Assembly (NCBI GenBank): GCA_030770425.1
Contig: JASJFT010000252.1
Location: forward strand, 1-61,405
From: Darksidea phi
Lineage: Eukaryota > Ascomycota > Dothideomycetes > Pleosporales > Lentitheciaceae
Direction: 5' to 3'
DNA length: 61,405 nucleotides
Part shown: one piece after another, positions 36,052 through 47,191 of the stretch
Layout of the letters: the number at the start of each line of letters is the position of its first letter
How positions within the stretch are numbered: position 1 is the stretch's first letter
The notes under the pieces: generated by a model
Told to the model about the DNA's origin: nothing
What the model saw: the letters and a program-made list of their open reading frames with translations, nothing else
Databases searched by the model: none
Translations under genes and position numbers: made by a program

Positions 36052-37668
36052 ATGGAGCCCGATGGACAGCCCTCCGTCGCGAACGAGAACGATGAGAAGC
36101 CCTCGCGCATGGTCTTGGCTCCGAATGACGGCCTTCCGGTTCACGATGCGAGTTCGCAGCGAGATGGCGAGCGTCTTGTGGAAAGGATGCAGAGAATGTG
36201 GAAGAGCTTTGAGAAGCAGCTAGTGACGTACAATCTCGAAGCGCGAGGGATACAGCGAGTGGAGCCGGATGAGCGACACGATCTTCGCTCGTTGGGGTAT
36301 GCGCAGGTCGCCATGATGTGGTTCTCCATCAATCTGGCGGCGAACAACATCACGCTGGGCATGCTAGGACCCGCCGTTTTCGAGCTGGGCTTCCTAGACT
36401 CATGCCTGTGTGCCGTCTTCGGCATGCTGGTCGGATGCCTCGCCGTGGCCTACAATGCTACCTTTGGACCTAGGAGCGGGAACAGGACCATGATCTTCTC
36501 CCGGTACATCATGGGATGGTGGCCGTCGAAGATTGTGGTGGTCCTCAACATCATTGTGCTTCTGGGATACTCGTTGATCGATTGTGTTGTCGCGGGTCAG
36601 ATTCTCTCTGCCGTATCGCCAGATAATATGTCCGTCGTAGTCGGTATTATCGTTGTGGCCGTCATCACCTGGGGTATCACGACTTTTGGCTATCAAGTCT
36701 TCCATTATTACGAGCGTTACGCCTGGCTCCCTCAGTTGATCGTTCTTAGTATCCTGGCCGGAGCCGCAGGTCCAGATTTCAACATATCTGCAAAGTCGCA
36801 GCTGTCTGGCGATACTTTAACAGCCAATCGCCTATCGTTTTTCGGTCTTAATCTCGCGGCAGCCATCACTTACGGCGGAGGAGCTGCCGACTACCTCGTC
36901 TATTACCCGGAGCATTCATCTCGGTGGAAGATCTTCTCCGTCACCATGATCGGCCTTGTAACAAGCTTCACCTTTGCTTTCGTCCTGGGTATAGGTTTAG
37001 CCTGTGGAATGCTGACGAACATCACGTGGGAAGAATCTTACAGTATCTCCCAAGGCGCCCTAATAGTCCAAGGTTATCGCCCACTCGGCAGCTTTGGTAG
37101 CTTCTGCGGCGTCATCGTAGCCCTTGGGCTTGTCGCTAACCTTGTAGTGCCAACCTACTCCTCCGGCATCGATGCACAGATCCTCGGTCGCTGGGCATCC
37201 GCTATCCCTCGTGTGATTTGGAACACGATCGGTGTCATCATATATACTGTATGCGCCCTCGCAGGACGCGGACATCTCGCTGAGATCTTCACCAACTTCT
37301 TGGCGCTGATGGGCTACTGGGTGTCGATCTGGATGGCCATCGTTCTGGAGGAGGTTCTTATTTTCCGGGGAACGAGAGGTTTCAACTGGGCGGTTTGGAA
37401 CCAGCCAGGGAAATTACCAATTGGAATTGCCGCTTTGGTTGCGTTTATTGTTGGTTGGGTTGGAGCGATCTTGGGGATGGCGCAGGTGTGGTATATTGGA
37501 CCTATTGCGCATCTTGTGGGTCACTACGGGGCTGACGTGAGTAGTCTGTGGAAGGAGGCTTGGAACAATGCTTATTATGAGTAGATGGGAAACTATATCG
37601 GCTTCGCTTGGGCGGCGATCGTGTACCCACCGATCCGCGTGTGGGAGCTGAAGAAGTTCGGTAGATGA
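36052..37668 (+). CDS. NCS1-family purine/cytosine permease (Fcy2-like)
   Basis: Two exons fit: 36052-37536 and 37585-37668, with a 48-bp GT-AG intron in phase 0, giving 522 aa. Removing the intron joins 'LVGHYGAD' to 'MGNYIGFAWAAIVYPPIRVW', the expected family ending; without splicing the tail would be replaced by an unrelated one. The N-terminal 85 or so residues are hydrophilic and cytosolic and include 'EARGIQRVEPDERHD', typical of fungal purine-cytosine permeases. About twelve hydrophobic segments follow, including 'MMWFSINLAANNITLGMLGP' in helix 1. Known: the family imports cytosine, adenine, guanine or hypoxanthine with protons. The exact substrate cannot be read. The gene diverges from the polyamine oxidase, so a shared nitrogen-scavenging role is possible. 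Confidence 0.9.
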
Positions 37669-38518
37669 GGGACCCCACTTGCGGCGCGACGTGTCGCCTA
37701 GGAAGACTCGGGACTATTTTGATACGTTCTTATCTTCCACCCTTTGGATACTCCTCGATTTTACAACCATCAAGACCGTGGAGAGCGTAGATTGGACATT
37801 CGGCGCTTCCGGGTACTCGTGGAACATCATATTAGGAGGCCTCACGCGTGTTTTTAACATTCATCTGTCGTTTCCTCTTCAGAGGGTTGTTTCTCACGCC
37901 TGCGCCGAAAGGGCAGATGCGCGCTCACAATGTTAACATGTTGCGAAATCTATCAAAGGTTGGCGATGCCTTCAAATATCACCGTCATCTACACTGCATC
38001 CTACTCTTACCACATCGTATTGTTCACTGCCAAAGGTGCCTGGATTCATCCTGGATTTTTCAATATAGTTGTGATGGATGCGGTCTTCTACTTGCCTCTT
38101 GACGGGAAACTCGCACATAGAGCCACCCAATTTGCCAAACAGCGAATCCCCCATATGTGTGTATGTGGATATCCATATGGCGGTCCTCGGGAAGGCATCC
38201 TACAATACCCCAAGGTGTGATGAAAGGTGAAGCTGTGGTCCTTCCGTCGCGGACTGGAACGCCTTATCAGAGGTGCTTCCCTCTTTTTGATAGCTTGCGG
38301 GAACAACGGAACGTGCGTAATCTCAACATCAACAACGCCTTCACTTAGACTTAGCGTCGGCCCTCCACTCCGCCCTCACCCGTCTCTCCTTCCACAGAGC
38401 CCTCGAGTCTTGGCGCTGCCTTGGACCCCATCAAAAAGCCTGTTCTCTCACTCTTCATTTTCTTCCTCCACTTGCCCGCTCGCGCGTCGCTCGTCCTCTT
38501 CGGTCTTATCGACGCAAC
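37669..38518. other. Intergenic, no gene recognised
   Basis: Short frames only. The pyrimidine-rich right half (about 38355-38510) fits the promoter of the coiled-coil/zinc protein gene. Confidence 0.5.
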
Positions 38519-40281
38519 ATGGCTGGGTGTAAGCACTTGGGATTCCTTTTGCAGATGTCGGGCTAACCATTAGACGGCGAGGACGACCTCATCAGCTTCT
38601 CCAGTGACGGCCCATCAATAGCAGCTACTCCAGCAGCCAAGTCTATTCCTGCCAGCGCTACGCGTGAAGTCGGGCTGAGGCCAGCTCCGCCGGGCGATAT
38701 CTTCGCCAATCTAACCAGCATGGCTCGCGCTCGCGCCTGGAAGCCAACCCACATCGCTCCGCCACCTAAACCGGGTTTGAATGGTATGATACATAATCTT
38801 ACGCTCCCGCAGGCTGAAGCATTACTGATCCCGACACAGGGTCGAGTGCGCGTGTGGACGCCAACCACCAGACCCCGGGTGATACTCCTAGGTATCAATC
38901 GCTCGAGTCCTACCTTAATGAAGATATCTTCGATCCACGTGCGCCGGCTCAGCCTGCTCAAGCCTCACGGATGATGATCGGGCCTTCTCCGGGAAATACG
39001 GATGGGTCCCTGGCAACTGGATCTACCACACTGGTGGAACCAGAATACGACGAGGAGAACATGAGACGGCTTGAAGACTTGATGGCGGAGATGAATACTC
39101 TTGACATTGAGGACTCACATGAGGCCGAGCCACACGAGACTCAGCCTCCAGCTCAATGTCTCATCGAAGTCAACGAGCCGCAGCCGCCCCTTGAAATCTT
39201 CAATCTTCCTCCCTCGCTTCCCATCTGCCGCATCAGCCCTCCAATTCAGGGCAACGAGCCCATTGTGCGGCTAACTCAGGCGGCGTACAGGAGTATAATG
39301 GCGCAAATCTCAGTTCTGCAACAGGATAAAACCGAAGCTCTGAAGAAACTCAGCGCTACCCAGCGAGAGTTGAGCGAGCGCCGCGAGGACGAGAGAGACG
39401 TGAGTAGCACAGTGGGAAAGCTTCACTATCAGCTTGAAGCAAACAAGGACTATAAGGCTGCAATGGGTCGCGATATTCGCCAGAAGGACATCGAGCTCTA
39501 CAAGAAAGAGATGGAAATTGATTCCCTCAAATCCAAAGTGATGGAAATGGAAATGCTTCAAAAGCAAGTCGAGAGGCTCAACGCGGAGCTTGATTACCTG
39601 CGGACATCGAAGACGGCCGAAGAGACTGCTCACACACGAGCCATCTCCCAGATCACGGCTACCAAGGACAGAGAGATCATGGATCTAAAGGCTGCTGCCG
39701 CCCGTAGCCACACAGTCGTCTCTGACCACGCTACTAGGGCCCAGAATCTTGTCGATACGCAAACACAGAGGGAGAGAAAGATTAAACAGCTTCAAGAGAA
39801 GCTCCTCGAGGAGCAAAGCATCAGCAACAAACTGCGTGACGAAATCGACAGCCTGCGCAAGAGTCTCCCCTCGCGACAACACCTCGAAGCCATTCAAGAT
39901 CAACTGCGTAGTAAGACATCGGAGTTTGATCGACAGAAAAACGAGCTTAAACATCTCACCCGGCGGTATGAGATCAATCAGGACGCCCTGCTCAAGGCCC
40001 AGGACGAGAAAAAATCGCTTAGGGGGGCCGCGCATTTGATCGTCCCCGCCGTGAACACTCGTTTACCTAAGCTGGTTTTCCCTTGTATGGAGTGCTTTCT
40101 CAAGAATATCGATTGTGATGCCTCTTCGAGGTGCCATAATTGCACCCAAGGAGATGAGAAATGCGCTCGCTGGAGGTGTGCGATGAGACACGTGACTGGC
40201 TCCTGCAATCAGGCTCCGTGCAGGTTTGTGCATGATGGCAATGGCTGGCTGATGCTGAACGGGCCGCGCCCGCAATGGTAG
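38519..40281 (+). CDS. Coiled-coil protein with C-terminal Zn2Cys6-spaced cluster and CCCH-like finger
   Basis: Three exons fit: 38519-38528, 38574-38783 and 38840-40281, with introns of 45 and 56 bp. They give 553 aa in frame. The N-terminal 150 residues are acidic and Pro-rich. About 150-470 is a strongly charged coiled coil (Glu/Lys/Gln-rich, few prolines). The C-terminus holds C489-x2-C-x6-C-x5-C-x2-C-x6-C515, exactly the spacing of a fungal Zn(II)2Cys6 cluster. It is followed by C520-x8-C-x4-C-x3-H538, close to a CCCH finger, and a short tail ending 'LNGPRPQW'. Normal Zn2Cys6 regulators carry the cluster at the N-terminus with many basic residues; here it is C-terminal and acidic, so DNA binding is not assured. 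The function is unknown. The first exon codes for only three full residues, a typical fungal arrangement but hard to prove by eye. Confidence 0.8.
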
Positions 40282-41191
40282 GGTGCGTGAGAAGCGGTCA
40301 CTTGAGGACGGCAGCCCCGATGGGCACCCCGAAGGAAATGATTTTCAGAATGAATGAGACGGCGTGCATTTTATGGCAAGGGTAGGCGTTGGAATGGCGC
40401 CTCGGTGTGACATTCGTAGTATATCGAACGAGCGGATTAGATCACCTACCTGATGGCTTTGCGTGAAACATGTCCCGGCTGCGACAAGTAGTACGAAACC
40501 CGCCTTTGCGAGTCGAGACGACTTCCTATGCTCACGGGTCACCCGCCAGCGCTCTATGTTTTCCCAGACTTACCGCTGTTTCTGGCTTGTCCGCATAGCC
40601 TCCGGTATGTGGTGATACTGCTGACGTTGTATGGCAGTGAGTGTTAATGCCATTTTCAGAACCTATGAAGGTGGTTGGTGCGCTTCCTTATAAGCATCTC
40701 GAGTGCTGGGAGATGTAGGAGGTGTGTCCTAGAGGCCATGCGTAGGAATAAGGCTGGGACGGTGCTGGTGGTAATGAGTGGCTTAGAGGGAAGGCAGAAG
40801 AGAGGTGAAACATGTACAAGAGGTTGACGAGTTCGAGATGTATCTCTAAATCTTGAAGTTATGATAGAAATCAGACCCGTATATCAAAAGTAGCCTGGAT
40901 ACTACTACAATTGGTGGCGAAGAGAGAGGGAAGAAAATTTGCCATAAGTGGTAATTGACTCGATTTAATGTAGGTTTGTGCGATGAGGCGATGATCAAGA
41001 AAAGCGAGATGAGAATGTGACGACGCTAGGTTCATGTAAGGTGAGAATTCGCATGATAATAGGTGTTTGGTAGAGTGTACCCAAGGGGTGCGAGTGCTTT
41101 TTAACAACTACCATATAAGCGGTACTCGTCGCCTCAGTGTTCGGTGTTGGAAGCACCGCCTCGTACTGTGCACAGTTCTATAGCTCTTCTA
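40282..41191. other. Intergenic, no gene recognised
   Basis: Contains only short frames. It separates the zinc/coiled-coil gene from the dispersed repeat copy B and the 3' end of the GH47 gene. Confidence 0.5.
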
Positions 41192-41298
41192 TCGTGTATA
41201 AGGTGTGGGCATAGCACCTCTACTATGTACAAACTCCTCCTGTGTTTCGTGCGGACCTTACAAAGAGACTCCCACTATGCAACTCTAAAATAAAAAAG
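41192..41298 (+). repeat. SINE-like dispersed repeat, copy B
   Basis: Starts TCGTGTATAAGGTGTGGGCA, contains TGTGTTTCGTGCGG and GACTCCCACTATGCAA, and ends in the A-rich CTCTAAAATAAAAAAG. It matches copy C almost base for base and copy A in reverse. The 50 bases upstream (about 41136-41180) look like a diverged partial duplicate of its 5' half (GGTGTTGGAAGCACC, CTGTGCACAG), so this copy may be dimeric. No clear flanking duplication was found. Confidence 0.85.
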
Positions 41299-41710
41299 AT
41301 ATAAGCGATACTAGGATGTTAATATGCCCAGAGCCAGCTTGTTAGTAAAAATGTGTAGCTAGCAGGGGAACAATTGCGCAACGCGCTGTATGGCATGAAT
41401 GAATGAAAGGTAGGTTTGTCTCTGGGGAGGTTTTGGGGACCTGTCCTGGGTTAAGGGGTTGTGGCATGTTGCATAAAAACTCGAATGTACATCTACACTT
41501 CACTACATGTTTGCCATGACGAGGAATTATTCAGCGACGGTTGAAAGGCGTATATCGTAGAATCAAATGAGGTATCAAACAGCCCAACTAAACTCCATAC
41601 CTTGTCCGTTTATCCAATCGTATCCAAGGGTACATTTCTCCTCTCACTGCCGTATTTTATTTACATCTCGCTGTCTGATCATGTCTTCGTTTATATGAGT
41701 ACCAAATCGC
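41299..41710. other. Spacer / 3' region of the GH47 gene
   Basis: About 410 bp with no coding signature between repeat copy B and the stop codon of the minus-strand GH47 gene. Confidence 0.5.
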
Positions 41711-44700
41711 CTACAAAATGATCAAGTTACTAATCCTCACGCCCTGACTGAGAAAATAGTACCTCCTCCTCACACCGACTGCACCCGCTCTTTGAAGTAA
41801 CGCGATCGTATCGTCGCCCCCGCCGACCATAATTAGAGGTATAGGGTTGGGCCGCGGTAGCCCCGAAGGCGTGTACTGTATTTCATCAAGTAGTGGTTGT
41901 ACGAGCGGCAGAGGGATCCCATTAGGAGAGGTTGCAACGCGCGGAGGCTTCTTCGAAGACATTTTGGAGGAAGGCTGACGATCTGGCGTACTTTCTTCAT
42001 CTTTACTGGTTTGCGATTGATCGTTGGAGCTTTGTCTTGAGCCTTCTTCACCGTCTTGCTTGCCCATTCTACGATCTCTTTCTTGTGGCGGTGTAGATTG
42101 CTCATTTGTAGTTTCGTCATGGCCGGCGAATGCGTAATTGTTTTCTTCGTGCTCACGGTAGCTCACGATAACTACGAGCTGCAGAGATCCACTCTTTGGT
42201 GGATACGCCGGAATATTACGCAACTTTGTTGAAAAAGAACAGCCACCTCGCGGAATGACAATCATTTGATGACTCCGTGGTACTTCGATGGGAAGGCGCT
42301 CATCACAGAGAGTGTTAGGGTGGATATAGATGGTGGACCAGATGAGTGCGTTGGTCGCACTATGTGTGAGTTCTGGGTCAGATACGTCAGGAAGAGGAGC
42401 GGAGCCTGGTCCAATGGGCAGAGTGCCGGGAACGGTGAGACGCTGCGTCTGCTGTGGCTTGGGCATTTTTGTGGTGGCTGATGGGAACGGGGGCGCAGAT
42501 GGCGCCGAGAGCAGCGACTGGAGCGAATGGAGGAGAGACGATAGGTAAGACCCATCGGCTTCCAGGGCGCCAGGGCCTAAGTTCATGTCGGATACCTCGG
42601 TAAGATTGTCCATCTCATCATTGCTCTCGTTGTCGAGAAGCTCCGAGAGAGCGTGAGACGTGGACGTCGGTACGGGCTCAGGCGGCACATCGATGACGAG
42701 ATCGAGAGTCTGCGAGTCTTTTGTACGAGTGAAATATGGGTCAAGTGGATTGAAGCTTTCGATAGTCGAGCGCGACATGTAAACGTTCTCGTCACGACCA
42801 AGAGCCACATTAGAGATAGCGTAGATGCGAAATTGCTCGTCCAGCATAACCTCCTTTGCTACCGGAGCTTCGTCAGGCTCCCGTACCATTCCAATTCGAA
42901 GGCCGCTCATGGAGTTGACCAGAATGCCTTCATGTACCCTTTGCAACGTGCCCATCTGTAGCGTATTGGGCAGATTGGGGAATGAGAGATCGAATGTGGT
43001 ACGGACAGCAATCCTCGAGCTCATGGCATTGCGTGGAATGAGCTCCAGTGGGAGAGTCCAAGGATAGTAAGTGTAGTTGGAAGGAGACCGAACGTCCGAC
43101 ACAGAGATGCTTGGATGGTCTGAACTGAACTCGACAAGCGGCGTATCGAGGTTTTCAGTCGTTGGCATGAGGTGCAATCGTGCTAAGCTTGCGGCATGAA
43201 AGATGTCAGGTCGAGCAGCAGTCGCCGAGATGCTGAATGGCACTGGCTCCGGTGGCAGCTGGCATACTCCAGGACTGGGTTGTCCTTCAGGACGAGGTTC
43301 ACTGCGCTGGATAGGCTTCATCGGCCGAAGGCGCTTCGGGATGATTAACGGATGGCCTTCGGTGGTAAAGACGAAAGGTGCATCCCACGTGTTCAGCGGG
43401 TGCGATGGATCGAAAAGGAGATATAGATACTTTGCGGTTTCACCCAACAAGAAACTCTCCATGCGGTCGCTCAGCTCTCCAGAGCGGACATCGTGCAGTC
43501 CGGCCCAACCGCATTTGGTCCAGCATCGTCTTTTAATATCGCGGAGGGTCATCTCGCCAACGTGCAGGTACCATGGGTCATTCGTTGCGCGATACAGATA
43601 CCAGGTTGATTCGATAAACTCGGGACGGCCACCCCACCACCGAAGACCATTCTCAATGTTACCTGTTGCGGTAGACCATCTCTCGGGCATGGCAGAGTAT
43701 CGGGTCCAAAGCGCGGCATACAGTAAATGAGTTTCGATTGCTTCGTCGAGCTCGCCGGCCAGGACTAGGAGGCCTTGGTAAAAAGCACTCAAACTATCAA
43801 TCCAGAATGCACGAATGGCACCTGTATAGAGGTCTACCTGAATATAGTGAGGATGGTGATGTTGTGCCCCGCGATAGATGTGGCGCTTGACCCCATCGTG
43901 TGCATCCTGCCAGGCGCGCAAGAAAGCGTCTGGCGAATCAAAGTCTGCATGCTCGGCGTCGTAAGGTAGTCCGGATAGCAAAATGTACGATTTGAGCGAG
44001 TACTCAAAGAAGCTGTCGATGCCAGCGCCAATGCCCGTGTAGGGTGACACCCATTGCCCCGTTTCGGCGTCTATGCCAGCTCCAATCAGACCGATGCTAC
44101 TTCTGCGCGACCACACAGCCCAGAAGGCATCCTTGGCCACATGTTCAAAGCGAGGGTCTCCTGTCAGTCGACTGAGGGTGCTGAATTCTAGGACAAGACT
44201 CCCAGCTCCAGCGCTACATGTTTCGGTAATCTCAGTTCCCTTATTGTTTGGGTTCGTGCCACATTGGCCATGCACCGCATCGTTATTGTATGGCGAATTG
44301 GCGTAGAAGGGCACCCCGTGGCGGAGATTCACACGCGGATACGGGAGCCCGGTTTGGGTATGGAAAGCGGGCATCAGTCGATCGGCGAGATCGGTAGCCA
44401 AACGCAAAAGTTGACCGTCGTACACAACTCCATTGCGCCAGAAGATGCCTTCTCTTCCCCCTTTCCTCTCAACCCTAGCCTCATAGCCCCGGATCGGTAA
44501 ATCGCCGACAGCAAACTGATGTGCGCTCAGCAGTCCACCAACTCCGCGTATAACGGTTTCAAAGACCTGCACTTTGCTGTCCAGATCGAATCCCCGCGCT
44601 CTTGTCCCTTGACCCGCCGGTCCCTTGGACCCATCTCCGTAATTTTCCACCAGCGCCTGAATACCGTCTTGGAAGTCCTCCAAAGCTTTGTTGCGGCCAC

Positions 44701-45067
44701 GTTTCGCGGGCGGAGGAGAGGACGCGAGGATAGCGAGGGTGGACAGGCTATCGATCAATGTCAACGAATAATTGCCCAAGACATCGTTGACCTCGATATG
44801 CGCCGGGTTCTGGCGATCGCGGGTGAGAGGTCGACACGTGAGTGGGCGCAATTCGTCTTCGGGAAAGGCGTGCTTCATGTAATTGTCGTAGCCATGGTAA
44901 AAGATGTCTCGTGTCTCTTGTCTGAGCTCCGCTATGGTGTCATCGGTCATGCCATGCCCGCGGGTCGCCCAGCAGCTCATGCACAGCAGAAAGAGCCATA
45001 TAAGCTGAAAGGTGGCTCCCCCGAGCAGCGGCGCGAGTCGCCGCAGAGGCCTTCCAATCAGTTGCAT
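41711..45067 (-). CDS. mnl1: EDEM/Mnl1-type GH47 alpha-mannosidase-like protein with PA-like C-terminus
   Basis: A single-exon gene of 1118 aa from the ATG at 45067. That Met is followed by 'RPLRRLAPL' and a hydrophobic stretch ending near 'WATRGHG', a signal sequence. An in-frame Met at 45190 would add 41 residues in front of it and is less likely. The GH47 domain spans about 40-575: 'IFYHGYDNYMKHAFPEDELR', 'DSLSTLAIL', 'GAGSLVLEFSTLSRLTGDPR', 'GAGIDSFFEYSLKSYILL', 'RPEFIESTWYLYRATNDPWY', 'SFLLGETAKYLYLLF' and 'TTEGHPL'. A PA-like domain ('IPRGGCSF' to 'MVGGGDDTIALL', about 910-1100) is split by a Gln/Ser/Asp/Glu-rich insertion. Known: Mnl1/Htm1 trims mannose on misfolded ER glycoproteins and marks them for degradation, and long forms carry a PA domain. 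It diverges from TIM50 with about 330 bp between the starts. Confidence 0.9.
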   Translation of the reverse strand: MQLIGRPLRRLAPLLGGATFQLIWLFLLCMSCWATRGHGMTDDTIAELRQETRDIFYHGYDNYMKHAFPEDELRPLTCRPLTRDRQNPAHIEVNDVLGNYSLTLIDSLSTLAILASSPPPAKRGRNKALEDFQDGIQALVENYGDGSKGPAGQGTRARGFDLDSKVQVFETVIRGVGGLLSAHQFAVGDLPIRGYEARVERKGGREGIFWRNGVVYDGQLLRLATDLADRLMPAFHTQTGLPYPRVNLRHGVPFYANSPYNNDAVHGQCGTNPNNKGTEITETCSAGAGSLVLEFSTLSRLTGDPRFEHVAKDAFWAVWSRRSSIGLIGAGIDAETGQWVSPYTGIGAGIDSFFEYSLKSYILLSGLPYDAEHADFDSPDAFLRAWQDAHDGVKRHIYRGAQHHHPHYIQVDLYTGAIRAFWIDSLSAFYQGLLVLAGELDEAIETHLLYAALWTRYSAMPERWSTATGNIENGLRWWGGRPEFIESTWYLYRATNDPWYLHVGEMTLRDIKRRCWTKCGWAGLHDVRSGELSDRMESFLLGETAKYLYLLFDPSHPLNTWDAPFVFTTEGHPLIIPKRLRPMKPIQRSEPRPEGQPSPGVCQLPPEPVPFSISATAARPDIFHAASLARLHLMPTTENLDTPLVEFSSDHPSISVSDVRSPSNYTYYPWTLPLELIPRNAMSSRIAVRTTFDLSFPNLPNTLQMGTLQRVHEGILVNSMSGLRIGMVREPDEAPVAKEVMLDEQFRIYAISNVALGRDENVYMSRSTIESFNPLDPYFTRTKDSQTLDLVIDVPPEPVPTSTSHALSELLDNESNDEMDNLTEVSDMNLGPGALEADGSYLSSLLHSLQSLLSAPSAPPFPSATTKMPKPQQTQRLTVPGTLPIGPGSAPLPDVSDPELTHSATNALIWSTIYIHPNTLCDERLPIEVPRSHQMIVIPRGGCSFSTKLRNIPAYPPKSGSLQLVVIVSYREHEENNYAFAGHDETTNEQSTPPQERDRRMGKQDGEEGSRQSSNDQSQTSKDEESTPDRQPSSKMSSKKPPRVATSPNGIPLPLVQPLLDEIQYTPSGLPRPNPIPLIMVGGGDDTIALLQRAGAVGVRRRYYFLSQGVRISNLIIL

Positions 45068-45394
45068 GCCCAAGACCGTGGGATTTTGAAGACATGAGAC
45101 TGACGAAGGAGCGTCTAGGAGGGTTGTAAGGCGAATGTAAGGGCTATATGAGGTCCATGTTGGGCTTCCGGGGGGAGCAAAGAGGGACACCTTTCCTTCA
45201 ACCGAAGCGGCAGCGCAATGGGGCCGTGCGCGCGCGCCAAGCGCGAGCTTCGATCAATTATTCTCTCGGAAGACCGCAAAACGTCGTCACACTACAGACC
45301 TTGCCGCGCATCAAGGACTACCTCGATTTCCTTCTCATCAATGTATTGTAGATTACCTTCGCTTTTTAATTTGTAGTATCTCCGATCCTCCACA
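45068..45394. promoter_or_regulatory. Bidirectional promoter, GH47 gene / TIM50
   Basis: Only 327 bp separate the two chosen start codons. A run of GCGC (GTGCGCGCGCGCCAAGCGCG, about 45224-45243) lies near its middle. No TATA box was evident. Both genes must share this space for initiation. Confidence 0.6.
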
Positions 45395-47191
45395 ATGTTG
45401 TCGCGGACAGCTTTCCGCGCCCTGCGTACCACGCCTACCTTGGCCGTCCCACGCATAGCTCCAATAGCTTCAACATCGCAGCGAATACGCTTCTACGCGA
45501 ACAAACCCAGCCGCGACAACAGATGGAAGCCCTCAGATCCCATCAAATTCGACAAACCCACCAAGTCGGGACCGGGCCCTGTCAATCCCAACGAGCAGCC
45601 CGAATTCGATGCCCCGGCATCACCTGCGCGCAACACGACACCATCGGGAAGTCCAGGGCCTGGCATAGAAGCAGCAGAGGCACCCCCTGCGAGGGACTTT
45701 GGAAAAGAACAAGCCGAGTTCGTGGGTCCCAAGTCGCCAGAAGAGAATACAGTTACCGAGACTGAAAACCATGATCAACCGCAAAAACCCCTCCCAGATC
45801 TGCGACAGGGCATACCGTCTACATTCGGCGCCGAGTTTGGCGGGTCTGGGCCCAAGACGGACGCCCACGATCCCAACAACATCACCGAGGACCCAACCAA
45901 GGAGTCTGGTGCTGGGCCTGGCAGTCGTGAGGGCGGAGAGCTCCCAAAATCAGCCTATGAGACGAGTACTGATAGGAGGCGGAACAAGGTCGCCAATGGG
46001 GCCTATATCATATCTGCGTTGGTTGGCACTCTGACGGCCGTCTTCATGGGCAGGAATTGGGAAACAGAGGAGGAAGAGCGGGCGAATCCAGATGCTCCGA
46101 ACGGATGGGGACTAGGTCTGATGTACAAACGTGCGCTCGCTCGATGGAGCGGTCAGATGGGCTACTACACTGAACCGACGTTCCCAAAACTGCTACCGGA
46201 CATGGACCCGGCGCCACCGCTCACCCTAGTCCTAAGTTTGGAGGATCTCCTCGTACATTCTGAATGGTCAACAAAACACGGCTGGCGAACTGCGAAGCGA
46301 CCTGGCGTGGATTACTTCCTGCGATATCTAAGCCAGTACTACGAGTTGGTCATCTTCACATCGGCAAAGTCTATGGACGCGGACCCCATCATCCGGAAAC
46401 TTGATCCCTTCCGCATCGTCATGTGGCCGCTCTTCCGTGAGGCCACTCGTTACGATAAGGGCGAGTATGTGAAGGTATGGCAATCCTGTCAGGTACAAGA
46501 TTACAAGCTAATGGGATAGGACCTCTCCTGCCTAAACCGCGACCTCTCCAAGACCATCATCATCGATACTGATCCTGGCCACGTGAAACTCCAACCCGAG
46601 AACGCAATCATACTACCGAAGTGGAAAGGGCAGCCCAAAGACACCGGACTTGTTGGTCTGATTCCCTTTCTCGAATACCTAGCTATGCTGCAACAGAGCG
46701 GCAACTTTGACGTGCGACAAGCTCTCAAGTCCATGGAAGGCAAGGACATTCAGGCTGAGTTTGCACGACGAGAGGCGAAAATGCGAGCAGAATATCAAAA
46801 GGAGCTCCAGGCGGAACAGGCAAAAAAACCAAAACATAGTGCTGGCGGCATGCTTATGGGCGCATTAGGCATGGGCGGCAACCAGAGGGGGATGGTACTC
46901 AGCGATGGTACGAATCTATCAGAGGGTATGGCCCAAGGCAAGATGATGATAGACATCTTCCGCGAGATTGGCCAGAAACAATACCAGGCCATGGACAAGG
47001 AAATCCGCGAGAACGGTGACAAGTGGCTGAAGGAGTTGGCGGAGGAGGAGAAGAAGCTACAGGAAGAGGCCATGAAGAGCATGAAGACTAGCGCGTTCAG
47101 CTGGGTTGGAGGAAGCCCAGCTGCTCAAGAGGCTGCTGTGAATGCCACACCGGCTGCATCACATGCAGCTGTGGCAACAGAGGGGAAATAA
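45395..47191 (+). CDS. tim50: TIM50, mitochondrial inner-membrane import receptor subunit
   Basis: Two exons fit: 45395-46474 and 46520-47191, with a 45-bp GT-AG intron in phase 0, giving 583 aa. The N-terminus ('MLSRTAFRALRTTPTLAVPR') is an Arg-rich mitochondrial presequence. A Pro/Gly/Glu-rich linker follows, then one membrane helix at about 200-220. The FCP1-like domain begins near residue 278 with 'LVLSLEDLLVHSEW', the degenerate, non-catalytic version of DxDxT that marks Tim50, and continues through 'RPGVDYFLRYLSQYYELVIF' to 'IIIDTDPGHV' in exon 2. The C-terminal 150 residues are charged and helical. Known: Tim50 sits in the TIM23 complex, binds presequences emerging from TOM and hands them to the channel. 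It is longer than yeast Tim50 because of the linker and tail. Confidence 0.95.

Noticed and set aside
43203..45097. Several plus-strand frames (up to 192 codons) across the GH47 gene
   Set aside because: They are antisense shadows of a strongly supported gene.
45068..45190. Upstream in-frame Met for the GH47 gene
   Set aside because: The extra 41 residues would bury the signal sequence that begins right after the Met at 45067.
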